64,000 nucleotides of DNA, from positions 310,001 through 374,000 of the forward strand of contig NZ_CP155074.1 of assembly GCF_039621805.1 (NCBI RefSeq), read 5' to 3'. This DNA comes from Paraburkholderia sp. PREW-6R. Lineage in GTDB: Bacteria; Pseudomonadota; Gammaproteobacteria; Burkholderiales; Burkholderiaceae. A program made the translations under genes and the position numbers. Of this stretch, positions 8,357-16,617 are shown one piece after another. Position 1 is the first letter of the stretch, and each line of letters begins with the position of its first letter. A model generated the notes under the pieces. That model saw nothing but the letters and a program-made list of their open reading frames with translations, was not told the DNA's origin and made no database searches.

Positions 8357-9372
8357 GTCGCGCGGCCCTCATTCTGCTGTCGATCGGGACGGCGCTGTTC
8401 GTCGGCCTGCTCGCGTGGCAGGGCTTCGGCTCCGTCGTGTCGACGCTGCTTGCGGCCGGCTGGGGGCTCGTACTGGTCGCGGCGTTTCACCTCGTGCCAG
8501 TGGTGCTCGACGCGGGCGCGATTTCCGTGCTGTTCCACCGTCGACGTGATGGCGTGCATCATGACCTCACGCTGCGCGACGCGCTATTCGCGCGCTGGAT
8601 CGGCGAATCGGTGAATAGCCTGTTGCCGGCCGGCCAGATCGGCGGCCCGGTGGTGATGGTGCGGCAACTCTCGCAGCGCGGCATGCGCCTGCGCGACGCC
8701 GCTGCGGCAATCACCGTCAGCACCACGGTACAGGCGCTTGCGCAGATCGTGTTTGCGCTCGGCGGACTGCTGCTGTTCGGCGCTTACGCGGCGCACGGCG
8801 CACTTCACGATTTGCAGACCGCCACGCTGGTTGCAACCGGCGTGCTGGGCGCGATGATCGTCGGCTTCTACTATGCACAGCGGCGCGGGCTCTTCGGGCG
8901 CCTGCTCGGTGTGGTGTCGAAAGTGTTCGGCAAGCGTGACTGGTCATCGTTGATGACCCGCGCGGAAGCCGTCGATGCCGCCGTGCAGTCCACATATCGC
9001 GAACGCGGCCGCGTGGCGGCGAGTTGTGCGTTGAGCCTGGTGGGATGGATCGTCGGTACCGTCGAAGTGTGGCTTGCGCTGCACTTCCTTGGCCACCCGG
9101 TCGACTGGATCGACGCATTGCTGCTCGAAAGCATCGGCCAGGCCATTCGCGGCGCGGCGTTCATGATCCCGGGCTCACTCGGCGTACAGGAAGGCGGTTA
9201 TCTGCTGCTCGCGCCGCTGGTCGGCCTGCCGCCCGACGCGGCCCTCGCGTTATCACTGACCAAGCGCGCGCGTGAAATCCTGCTAGGCTTGCCGGGACTG
9301 CTGGTTCTGCATTTCAGCGAACGACGCTGGCAACGGCGGCGAGCCTTGGGGCGCGTGCCGGTTATCGATTAA
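8353..9372 (+). CDS. Flippase-like membrane protein (LPG synthase TM/UPF0104)
   Basis: The 339-residue protein has about eight hydrophobic segments and motifs of the lysylphosphatidylglycerol-synthase transmembrane family: RWIGESVNSLLPAGQIGGP, then the C-terminal IGQAIRGAAFMIPGSLGVQE and a final RAREILLGLPGLL segment. Members such as the hopanoid-locus HpnL proteins are thought to move lipids across the inner membrane. There is no C-terminal aminoacyl transferase domain, so a transport role is more likely than lipid aminoacylation. It is coupled to the oxygenase by ATGA overlap and followed after 28 bases by the nucleotidyltransferase. Confidence 0.85.
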   Translation: MSRAALILLSIGTALFVGLLAWQGFGSVVSTLLAAGWGLVLVAAFHLVPVVLDAGAISVLFHRRRDGVHHDLTLRDALFARWIGESVNSLLPAGQIGGPVVMVRQLSQRGMRLRDAAAAITVSTTVQALAQIVFALGGLLLFGAYAAHGALHDLQTATLVATGVLGAMIVGFYYAQRRGLFGRLLGVVSKVFGKRDWSSLMTRAEAVDAAVQSTYRERGRVAASCALSLVGWIVGTVEVWLALHFLGHPVDWIDALLLESIGQAIRGAAFMIPGSLGVQEGGYLLLAPLVGLPPDAALALSLTKRAREILLGLPGLLVLHFSERRWQRRRALGRVPVID

Positions 9373-9400
9373 TCTCCGTTTCTTTTCAAAAGGACCGCGC

Positions 9401-10162
9401 ATGCGTGCCATCATTCTCGCAGCGGGCCTCGGCCTGCGTCTCCAGCAACCGCCGGAAGCACAGTTCCCGAAGTGTCTGTTGCAGTTCGACGGCATGAGCC
9501 TGCTCGAACGGCATCTGCAAATGCTCGAAACTGCGGGCATTACCGAGGTGGTGCTGGCGCTCGGCTTCCAGCCTGAGTCGGTGCAGGCGGAACTGGCGCG
9601 CATCAACTGGCCGCACGAGGTGGAGACGGTGCTGAACCCGCGTTTCGATCTGGGCAGCGTGCTGACCGTGCATACGGTGGCCGAGGCGCTGACGCGCGGC
9701 GGTGACGTGCTGCTGATGGACGCCGACGTGCTGTACGACGAACGCATTCTGAGCGCGCTGGTGGCGGGCGAAACCGTGAACCGTCTGCTGATCGACCGCG
9801 ATTTCGAAGCCGGCGACGAGCCCGTCAAGCTGTGTCTGAAAGAGGGCGTGCCGGTCGAACTGCGCAAGCAACTCGCCGTGAATCTCGACTACGACACGAT
9901 CGGCGAGTCGGTGGGGTTCTTCCGCTTCCGTCATGAAACCGCCCAGCGCTTTGCTGAAATCGTCGCAGGCTACGTGGATAGTGGCCGTGCCAATCTGCCT
10001 CACGAAGAAGCCGTGCGCGACCTGCTGCTGGAGCGCAGCCAGGTGTTCGACACTGCCGATGTGACCGGCGCGCCGTGGATCGAGATCGATTTCCCGAACG
10101 ACGTGGCGCGTGCCGGCGCCGAGATCCTGCCGCAATTGCAGCCGCTCGTCACGTCGCGCTGA
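9401..10162 (+). CDS. Nucleotidyltransferase, phosphocholine cytidylyltransferase-like
   Basis: The 253-residue protein begins with the nucleotidyltransferase signature LAAGLGLRL, followed by a Pro-Lys (FPKCLLQFDG) that contacts phosphates, and has a metal-binding Asp in LMDADVLYDE and the later EIDFPND. This is the fold used to make CDP-choline, CDP-phosphonates and sugar nucleotides. With the CDP-alcohol phosphatidyltransferase at the start of the operon, it probably supplies that enzyme with a CDP-activated headgroup. A good AAAAGGA site precedes the ATG. It is last in the operon; a GC hairpin without a T-run follows near 10201-10219. Confidence 0.85.
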   Translation: MRAIILAAGLGLRLQQPPEAQFPKCLLQFDGMSLLERHLQMLETAGITEVVLALGFQPESVQAELARINWPHEVETVLNPRFDLGSVLTVHTVAEALTRGGDVLLMDADVLYDERILSALVAGETVNRLLIDRDFEAGDEPVKLCLKEGVPVELRKQLAVNLDYDTIGESVGFFRFRHETAQRFAEIVAGYVDSGRANLPHEEAVRDLLLERSQVFDTADVTGAPWIEIDFPNDVARAGAEILPQLQPLVTSR

Positions 10163-10396
10163 TTCGCACGTCGCGCTGCGTCACAGGTATCGCCACGATG
10201 AGCCGGCCGCGCGCCGGCTCATTGCCGTGCTGCACCTTCATGACGTAGCCAGTTGCATGTCGTTGCGCGCTCAACCACCTTGCGATCGAACGCTTCGAGG
10301 CGGCAAAAACCCGGTCGTTCGACAACATCCGTTGCCGTTGCAATGCGATAATCCAGCCTTTACCCCGACGGCTCCCTCCGGCCCGTTGTCCTGCCA

Positions 10397-11800
10397 ATGC
10401 CTCTCGCTTTAGGCACCTTCATTGTTCCGCTGATCGTCGCGTGCGCGATGTTCATGGAAAACGTGGACGGCACGGTTATCGTGACGTCGCTGCCGGTTCT
10501 GGCGCGCGACCTCGGACAGGACCCCATTACGCTCAAGCTGGCCGTGACGGCGTATGTCATCGGGCTCGGCGTGTTCATTCCCATTTGCGGCTGGGTCGCT
10601 GACCGGTTCGGTTCGCGCACCGTGTTTCGCACGGCCATCGGCATATTCATGGCCGGTTCGCTGATGTGCGCGGCGTCCCGATCACTCGAAACCTTCGTGT
10701 TCGCGCGTTTCGTACAAGGCATTGGCGGCGCGATGATGGTGCCGGTAGGACGCATCATCATCTTCCGGTCTTTGCCGAAGTCGGACTTTATCCGCGCGGT
10801 GAATTACCTGACCGTGCCCGCGCTGTTGGGGCCGGTCATCGGGCCGCCGCTCGGCGGCTTCATCACCACGTACCTGCACTGGCGGTTGATCTTTTTCATC
10901 AACATTCCGATCGGCCTGCTCGGCATCTGGCTCGCGAATAAACATATCGCCAACGTGCGTGAACCGCATCCCGGGCGGCTCGACTGGATCGGCTTCATGC
11001 TGTCAGCGAGCGGCGCGTCGTTGTTCATGCTGGGCCTGTCGCTCGTGGGCGGCGAACTGGTGTCGAACAGTACGTCGCTCGCCATGTGTGCGATCGGCGC
11101 GGCGTTGCTCGTGGTCTATGCGCTCTACGCGAGCCGCGTCGAGTTGCCGGTGCTCGACCTTCGCCTGTTGCGCATTCCCAGTTTTCACGCGAGCGTGGTC
11201 GGCGGGTCGCTGTTCCGTATCGGCCTTGGCGCAGTGCCGTTTCTGTTGCCGCTCGCGCTGCAGGAAGGACTGGGCATGACGGCGTTCAAGTCGGGCTCGA
11301 TTACCTGCGCGTCCGCGTTCGGTTCGATCTTCATGAAGGCCGCCGCGTCGCGCATTCTCGAGCGCTTCGGCTTTCGCACCGTGCTGATGTTCAATGCCGT
11401 GTGCGCAGGACTTGCAATCGCGGTCTATGGTCTCTTTTTTCCCGGTACACCGCACTGGCTGATCTGGTGCGTCGTGCTGTTCGGCGGCTTCTTTCCGTCG
11501 CTGCAATTCACGTCGCTCAACACACTGGCCTACGCGGACATTCCGAGCCGCGACGTGGGCCGTGCAACGAGTGTTGCAAGCGTGGTCCAGCAAATCTCAT
11601 TGGGCCTTGGCGTGACGATCGCGGGTCTTGTGCTGCAGATTTCGCACAACGTGCAGGGGCATGCCACGATCGTGTTCTCGGACTTCTGGCCGGCGTTCCT
11701 CGTGGTCGGCCTCTTCTCGCTCATGTCGATTCCTGTCACGGCGCGCCTGCCGTTGAACGCCGGCGACGAAATCGCACGCGGCACGCGCGGACGCGCGTAA
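10397..11800 (+). CDS. MFS multidrug exporter, DHA2 (EmrB/QacA) type
   Basis: The 467-residue protein has about 14 hydrophobic segments. The motif-A loop WVADRFGSRTVF lies between the second and third, and motif C (GPVIGPPLGGFI), typical of proton antiporters that export drugs, is in the fifth. The membrane-embedded ENVDGTVIVTSLP in the first segment is characteristic of DHA2. No membrane-fusion (EmrA) partner is adjacent, so it may act alone in the inner membrane. It is transcribed in the same direction as the lipid operon but separated by 234 bases with no recognised promoter. Confidence 0.87.
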   Translation: MPLALGTFIVPLIVACAMFMENVDGTVIVTSLPVLARDLGQDPITLKLAVTAYVIGLGVFIPICGWVADRFGSRTVFRTAIGIFMAGSLMCAASRSLETFVFARFVQGIGGAMMVPVGRIIIFRSLPKSDFIRAVNYLTVPALLGPVIGPPLGGFITTYLHWRLIFFINIPIGLLGIWLANKHIANVREPHPGRLDWIGFMLSASGASLFMLGLSLVGGELVSNSTSLAMCAIGAALLVVYALYASRVELPVLDLRLLRIPSFHASVVGGSLFRIGLGAVPFLLPLALQEGLGMTAFKSGSITCASAFGSIFMKAAASRILERFGFRTVLMFNAVCAGLAIAVYGLFFPGTPHWLIWCVVLFGGFFPSLQFTSLNTLAYADIPSRDVGRATSVASVVQQISLGLGVTIAGLVLQISHNVQGHATIVFSDFWPAFLVVGLFSLMSIPVTARLPLNAGDEIARGTRGRA

Positions 11801-11943
11801 GACCTCGTGCCTGCGCTCGCGCCGGGTGTCGCAGCACGCGGCTGATGGATGGCGATGGCTTCGCAAACGCATGCCGCGCATGTTATAAGCCCAAGGCAGC
11901 GGTTCGTTATTTCAGATCAAACAGTCGTCCTGGGGGATATGCA

Positions 11944-13677
11944 ATGAGGTTGTTCCGCAACGCCAAGTCGTCCACCAGCGGGTTTGCGCTGGTCGCGCTC
12001 GTCTCCGTTTCTACCGGCTTTCTCGAAGCCACGCCCGCCGTCGCGAAGGCGCCCTCGAAAACTCCGCCTGCCGTTCTGAGCGCGTCCGCCATTGCGGTTG
12101 CCGACAAGTACAGCGCCGATGCCGCCGAGCAGATTTTCAAGGAAGGCGGTAACGCAGTCGACGCCGCGGTCGCCATTGCCTTCACGCTTGCCGTCACGTA
12201 CCCGGAAGCGGGCAACATCGGCGGCGGCGGCTTCATGACGCTTTATGTCGACGGCAAGCCTTACTTCCTCGACTATCGCGAACGTGCGCCGCTTGCCGCG
12301 ACGAGGAACATGTACCTCGACGACAAGGGCGAGGTCATCAAAGGCATGAGCCTGTTCGGTTATCGCGCAGTGGGTGTGCCCGGCACGGTGGACGGCATGT
12401 GGCAGGCGCAACGCCGCTTCGGCAAGCTCAAGTGGAAACAGGTGCTGGCGCCGGCCATTCACTATGCGCGCGATGGCTTCGAAGTCGACCAGCAATTGCA
12501 GGACCGTCGCGACGCGGCCGCGAAAGACTTCGACGGCAAGACCAACTTCGACACTTACTTTGGCAATCTGAAGAAAGGCGTCAATTTCAAACAGCCCGAT
12601 CTCGCCGCCGTGTTGCAGCGCATTTCGGATCAGGGCGCGAAAGATTTCTATCAGGGTAAGACGGCTGATCTGATCGCGGAATCCATGCGCGGTCATGGCC
12701 TCATCACCAAGGCCGACCTGCAGCAGTACAAGGCAGTCTGGCGTCAGCCGGTGCAGGCGGACTGGAACGGCTATCGCGTCTACACCGCGCCGCCGCCGAG
12801 CTCCGGTGGTATCGGGCTCGTGCAGCTGCTGAAGATGAAGGCGGATCTCGCGCCGGACTTCAAGGGCGTCGCGCTCAATTCCGCACAATACGTGCATCTG
12901 ATCGCGGAGATCGAGAAGCGCGTGTTCGCCGATCGCGCGCAGTATCTCGGCGATCCTGACTTCTACAAGGTGCCGATCGCGCAACTCACCGACGACGCCT
13001 ATCTCGCCAAACGCGCCGCGGAGGTCAATCCCGACACGCCGTCGGACACGAAAAGCGTGCAACCGGGGCTCGGTACGTCGATGCCGGAAAAAGCGGAAAC
13101 CACGCACTTTTCCGTGATCGACAAATGGGGTAATGCGGTGTCGAACACTTACACCATCAACGGTTATTTTGGGTCGGGCGTGGTGGCAGATCGCACCGGC
13201 ATCGTGCTGAACGACGAGATGGATGACTTCTCCGCCAAGCCGGGCGTCGCCAATATGTTCGGCGTGGTGGGCAGCGACGCGAATGCGATCGAGCCGAAGA
13301 AGCGCCCGCTTTCGTCGATGAGCCCGACCATTCTGACGAAGGACGGCAAGGTGTCGCTCGTGATCGGCACGCCTGGCGGCTCACGCATCTTTACGTCCAT
13401 TTTCCAGGTGATCAACAACGTGTATGACTTCAACATGCCGCTGCCGGACGCCGTCGCCGCGATGCGCTTCCATCATCAGCTGTTGCCGCCGAACACGATC
13501 TTCTGGGAGCCGTACAAGCCGATCGACGGCGAACTTGCGAAGCAGATCGAAGCGAAGGGCTACACGCTGAAGGGCCAGGATTTCAGCGGCGACATTCAGG
13601 CGATCAAGGTGAACGGCGATACGCCGGAGGCCGCCGCCGATCCACGCGGCCGTGGCGTAACGCGGATCATCCCGTAA
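11944..13677 (+). CDS. ggt: Gamma-glutamyltransferase, periplasmic
   Basis: The enzyme cleaves gamma-glutamyl bonds of glutathione and transfers the glutamyl group to water or amino acids. The 577-residue precursor has a signal peptide (about residues 1-35, ending PAVAKA) and autoprocesses at Thr386 in the TTHFSVID motif to give large and small subunits. Supporting motifs are GGNAVDAAVAIAFTL, NIGGGGFM with the catalytic-loop Arg in DYRERAP, PLSSMSPTI and GTPGGSRI. The internal ATG at 11944 with a GGGGGA site upstream was selected because it gives the signal peptide. It is monocistronic and followed by a bidirectional terminator. Confidence 0.93.
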   Translation: MRLFRNAKSSTSGFALVALVSVSTGFLEATPAVAKAPSKTPPAVLSASAIAVADKYSADAAEQIFKEGGNAVDAAVAIAFTLAVTYPEAGNIGGGGFMTLYVDGKPYFLDYRERAPLAATRNMYLDDKGEVIKGMSLFGYRAVGVPGTVDGMWQAQRRFGKLKWKQVLAPAIHYARDGFEVDQQLQDRRDAAAKDFDGKTNFDTYFGNLKKGVNFKQPDLAAVLQRISDQGAKDFYQGKTADLIAESMRGHGLITKADLQQYKAVWRQPVQADWNGYRVYTAPPPSSGGIGLVQLLKMKADLAPDFKGVALNSAQYVHLIAEIEKRVFADRAQYLGDPDFYKVPIAQLTDDAYLAKRAAEVNPDTPSDTKSVQPGLGTSMPEKAETTHFSVIDKWGNAVSNTYTINGYFGSGVVADRTGIVLNDEMDDFSAKPGVANMFGVVGSDANAIEPKKRPLSSMSPTILTKDGKVSLVIGTPGGSRIFTSIFQVINNVYDFNMPLPDAVAAMRFHHQLLPPNTIFWEPYKPIDGELAKQIEAKGYTLKGQDFSGDIQAIKVNGDTPEAAADPRGRGVTRIIP

Positions 13678-13709
13678 CCGCTCGAGCGGTTCGAGCGGCT
13701 ACAACGCAC

Positions 13710-13750
13710 AAAAAGCCTCGCGTCCCATCCTGCGGGCGCGAGGCTTTTTT
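13710..13750. terminator. Bidirectional terminator between ggt and the protease gene
   Basis: AAAAAGCCTCGCG pairs with CGCGAGGCTTTTTT around a 14-base loop. A-rich and T-rich flanks on both sides let it end transcription from both convergent genes. Confidence 0.85.
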
Positions 13751-13773
13751 CTGCACGAGCGTCGTGCCGCTTA

Positions 13774-14817
13774 TCAACCCGCCTGTTCGACCGGCGTCAA
13801 GGTGAGTTCAAGACGCTGCGCGCCGCGCAACACCGTCACGCTGACGGGCCTGTCGATCCGAGACGCATCCAGCGCGCGTTGCAGGCCGTCCACGTCCTGC
13901 ACGGCGAGCGAATCGATCGCGACGATCGTGTCGTCGGTACCTAGACCCCCGAGCGCGGCGGGGCTGCCTTTGACGATTTCCATCACGTACACGCCGCTTT
14001 CCGCGCTCAGGCCGAAATAGCGTTGCACGCGCCGCGACAGCGGCGTCGTGGTGCCAGCCACGCCGATATACGCGCGTCGCACGCGGCCATGCGCAAAAAT
14101 CTGCATGATGACCCACTTGGCCGTATCGATTGCAGTTGCGAAGCAGATCGCCTGCGCGCCGGGAATGATCGCAGTGTTCACGCCGATCACCTGGCCCGCC
14201 GAATTGATCAGCGGACCGCCCGAATTGCCGGGGTTCAATGCAGCGTCGGTCTGAATCACGTCGTAGATCATGCGGCCCGAATTCGAGCGCAACGAACGGC
14301 CGAGCGCGGACACGACGCCTGTCGTCACGGTTTGCGCGAGGCCGAGCGGGTTGCCGACCGCGATCGCGATCTGTCCTACGCGCAGCTTCGACGATTCACC
14401 GAGTTCGACGTGCGGCAGCGGCTCCGGCGAGCCGATTCGCAACACGGCGAGATCGCTGCCGGGATCGTCGCCGACGAGATCGGCGTCGAATTTCGCGCCG
14501 TCGGCGAGCGTGACCTGGATGTGCGTGGCGCCATGCACGACATGGCTGTTGGTGAGCAGATAGCCGTCAGGCGTAAAGAGGAAGCCCGAGCCGGTGCCGC
14601 CGCGCGCGCCGCGACCACGCGCGGACGGCTCGCCGGGCACGCGTCGCTCGACGGAGATGAAGGCGACGGCCTGCTGGACGCGCTCCAGCGCGCCGATCAC
14701 GGTGCGCGAATAGGCGTCGAGCACCATTTCGTCGGACAACGGGTTGAGTGTGGCTGACCCGGGTGCGTCGGATGCGGCGCGCGACAGGTCATCGATGAAG
14801 CGTGGGCGGCTTCCCAT
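13774..14817 (-). CDS. HtrA/DegP-type serine protease with one PDZ domain, no signal peptide
   Basis: The 347-residue protein contains a chymotrypsin-like domain with His92 (NSHVVHGA), Asp122 (GSDLAVL) and Ser199 (NPGNSGGPL), then one PDZ domain from about residue 255 (GVYVMEIVKGSPAALGGL). Family members degrade or refold damaged proteins. It lacks a cleavable signal peptide or membrane anchor; residues 1-45 are polar. It therefore appears cytoplasmic, unlike DegP/DegS. Loop residues 62-75 are rich in Arg and Gly. It is convergent with ggt and divergent from the VOC gene. Confidence 0.88.
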   Translation of the reverse strand: MGSRPRFIDDLSRAASDAPGSATLNPLSDEMVLDAYSRTVIGALERVQQAVAFISVERRVPGEPSARGRGARGGTGSGFLFTPDGYLLTNSHVVHGATHIQVTLADGAKFDADLVGDDPGSDLAVLRIGSPEPLPHVELGESSKLRVGQIAIAVGNPLGLAQTVTTGVVSALGRSLRSNSGRMIYDVIQTDAALNPGNSGGPLINSAGQVIGVNTAIIPGAQAICFATAIDTAKWVIMQIFAHGRVRRAYIGVAGTTTPLSRRVQRYFGLSAESGVYVMEIVKGSPAALGGLGTDDTIVAIDSLAVQDVDGLQRALDASRIDRPVSVTVLRGAQRLELTLTPVEQAG

Positions 14818-14954
14818 GGCGATGCTCCGGATAAACGGAAATGCAGATGCAGGGCGCGGCAGGCGTTTTCAAGTAGCAGTCCGTGGTCCGTGTATTGCGT
14901 CAGGCCGTGAGACACTTCAGCTTCGCTGCCACGCCAGACAGGGAGACAAGCATC

Positions 14955-15353
14955 ATGAACACGCCCGCCGGCGCCACGAATTCAGGCGGCTCCACGGAGC
15001 CGCGCATCGAGTCGCTGAGCGCCATCACACTCGCCACGCACGACATGCCGCGCGCCGTTCACTTTTACGAGGCGCTCGGCTTTCCGTTGAGATTCGGCGG
15101 GCCGCAGGCCGCATTCACATCGTTTGCATTGGGTGACGGTTTTTTAAACCTGATCCTCGACACGCGTGCGCCGGTGGCTTGGTGGGGACGCGTGATCGTC
15201 TACGTGTCCGACGTCGACGCGCTGCATCGCAAAGCGCTGGGTGCGGGTTTGCAGCCGTCATCCGAACCGGCCGATGCGCCATGGGGCGAACGCTATTTCC
15301 ACATGACAGATGTGGACGGACACGAGATCAGTTTCGCCAAACCATTGCGCTAG
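14955..15353 (+). CDS. VOC (glyoxalase/bleomycin resistance fold) protein
   Basis: The 132-residue protein has the paired beta-alpha-beta-beta-beta units of the VOC fold: an N-terminal strand ITLATHDMPRAVHFYEALGF, a central strand GFLNLILD and a C-terminal ERYFHMTDVDGHEISFAKP with a conserved Glu-type metal ligand position. Such proteins bind or isomerise small electrophiles or sequester antibiotics; the ligand here is unknown. The start was set at the ATG at 14955, preceded by GGGAGA. The first 20 residues are low-complexity. Confidence 0.8.
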   Translation: MNTPAGATNSGGSTEPRIESLSAITLATHDMPRAVHFYEALGFPLRFGGPQAAFTSFALGDGFLNLILDTRAPVAWWGRVIVYVSDVDALHRKALGAGLQPSSEPADAPWGERYFHMTDVDGHEISFAKPLR

Positions 15354-15551
15354 CAGGCGAGTGCGCGAAACTCGCTATCATGTCCAGGGAACGCGGCACG
15401 CGAGGCGGCCTTTGCATCGCGCGATGGGGCGCTCATCGCGCGCCGCCCGCGCCGGTAACACGGTTGACATTCGACGCTTCGATAATCGAGCGCGTCCGCG
15501 CCGCGCAAATCGCCGCGCGCCCCAATAGTTTTTTTCGCGAGGAGAGCCGCA

Positions 15552-16478
15552 ATGAAAGAGCAGGATTCGAGACCTGATAATGAATTGCGCGCCGAGCGGC
15601 AGCGCCGTTTCGAGGAGGACCTCATCGACGCGTACGACGAGGAACTCGAAATGGAGGTCGATGACCGCATCGTCGACGGCGCGGACGGCTTTACGCCCGA
15701 GCATCGCGAAGCGCGCAAGATGTACTTTCGCGAGCTGTTCCGTCTGCAGGGCGAACTCGTCAAACTGCAGGACTGGATCGTGCAAACCGGCCACCGCCTC
15801 GTGGTGATTTTCGAAGGGCGCGACGCGGCCGGCAAGGGCGGTGCGATCAAGCGCATCACGCAGCGTCTGAATCCGCGCGTGTGCCGCGTAGCTGCGCTGC
15901 CCGCGCCGAACAACCGTGAGCGCACCCAGTGGTATTTCCAGCGGTACGTCTCGCACCTGCCCGCAGGCGGCGAAATGGTGCTGTTCGATCGCAGCTGGTA
16001 CAACCGCGCCGGCGTGGAGCGCGTGATGAATTTCTGCAGCGACGAAGAGTATGAGGAGTTTTTCCGCTCGGTCCCCGAGTTTGAAAAGATGCTTGTGCGT
16101 AGCGGCGTGCAGATCCTCAAATACTGGTTTTCGATCACCGACGAAGAGCAGGAAATCCGCTTCCAGAACCGCATTCACGACCCGCTCAAGCAGTGGAAGC
16201 TCAGTCCAATGGACCTGGAGAGCCGGCGCCGCTGGGAAGCTTATACGCAGGCCAAGGAGGTCATGCTGCAGCGCTCGCACATTCCCGAGGCGCCGTGGTG
16301 GGTCGTGCAGGCCGTGGACAAGAAACGCGCGCGTCTGAACTGCATCCACCATCTGCTCAGTCAGGTGCCGTATCACGAGATCGATCACCCGAGCATCGAA
16401 CTGCCGGCCCGTGTCTATCACGACGAATATAGCCGTCAGCCGGTGCCGGCTTCCATGATCGTGCCCGAGGTGTACTGA
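15552..16478 (+). CDS. ppk2: Polyphosphate kinase 2
   Basis: The enzyme transfers phosphate between polyphosphate and nucleotides, usually to make GTP or ATP. The 308-residue length fits the one-domain class. Walker A is GRDAAGKGG (residues 89-97), Walker B is VLFDRSWYNRAG (around 147-158), and the lid region follows (DPLKQWKLSPMDLESR). An acidic N-terminal extension of about 60 residues precedes the catalytic core. GAGGAGAG upstream supports the ATG. It converges on the Pit transporter gene, with the shared terminator between them, and a polyphosphate-binding CHAD gene lies nearby. Confidence 0.93.
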   Translation: MKEQDSRPDNELRAERQRRFEEDLIDAYDEELEMEVDDRIVDGADGFTPEHREARKMYFRELFRLQGELVKLQDWIVQTGHRLVVIFEGRDAAGKGGAIKRITQRLNPRVCRVAALPAPNNRERTQWYFQRYVSHLPAGGEMVLFDRSWYNRAGVERVMNFCSDEEYEEFFRSVPEFEKMLVRSGVQILKYWFSITDEEQEIRFQNRIHDPLKQWKLSPMDLESRRRWEAYTQAKEVMLQRSHIPEAPWWVVQAVDKKRARLNCIHHLLSQVPYHEIDHPSIELPARVYHDEYSRQPVPASMIVPEVY

Positions 16479-16523
16479 TCGCATGATGCGGCGGCGCTCG
16501 GCGTCGCCGGTTTCAGGCAATAG

Positions 16524-16564
16524 AAAAGCGCGGCCAGGTCTGTTCGACCTGGCCGCGCTTTTTT
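16524..16564. terminator. Bidirectional terminator between ppk2 and pit
   Basis: A 17-base arm starting AAAAGCGCGGCC pairs with its complement ending in TTTTTT around the loop TGTTC. It serves both convergent genes. Confidence 0.88.
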
Positions 16565-16617
16565 CTGGTTGGCGGCAGCGGGGCTCGGGGCCCGGCTGCC
16601 GTGCGCCGAACCACCCG

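Noticed and set aside
10201..10219. GC hairpin AGCCGGC/GCCGGCT after the lipid operon
   Set aside because: No T-run follows, so I do not call it an intrinsic terminator.
11917..13107. Long minus-strand open frame (396 codons) opposite ggt
   Set aside because: It lies entirely inside the gamma-glutamyltransferase gene on the other strand, is Arg- and His-rich as expected for an antisense frame of GC-rich DNA, and shows no motif.
15378..16520. Minus-strand open frame (380 codons) opposite ppk2
   Set aside because: It mirrors the ppk2 codons and has no recognisable domain; ppk2 on the plus strand has all expected motifs.
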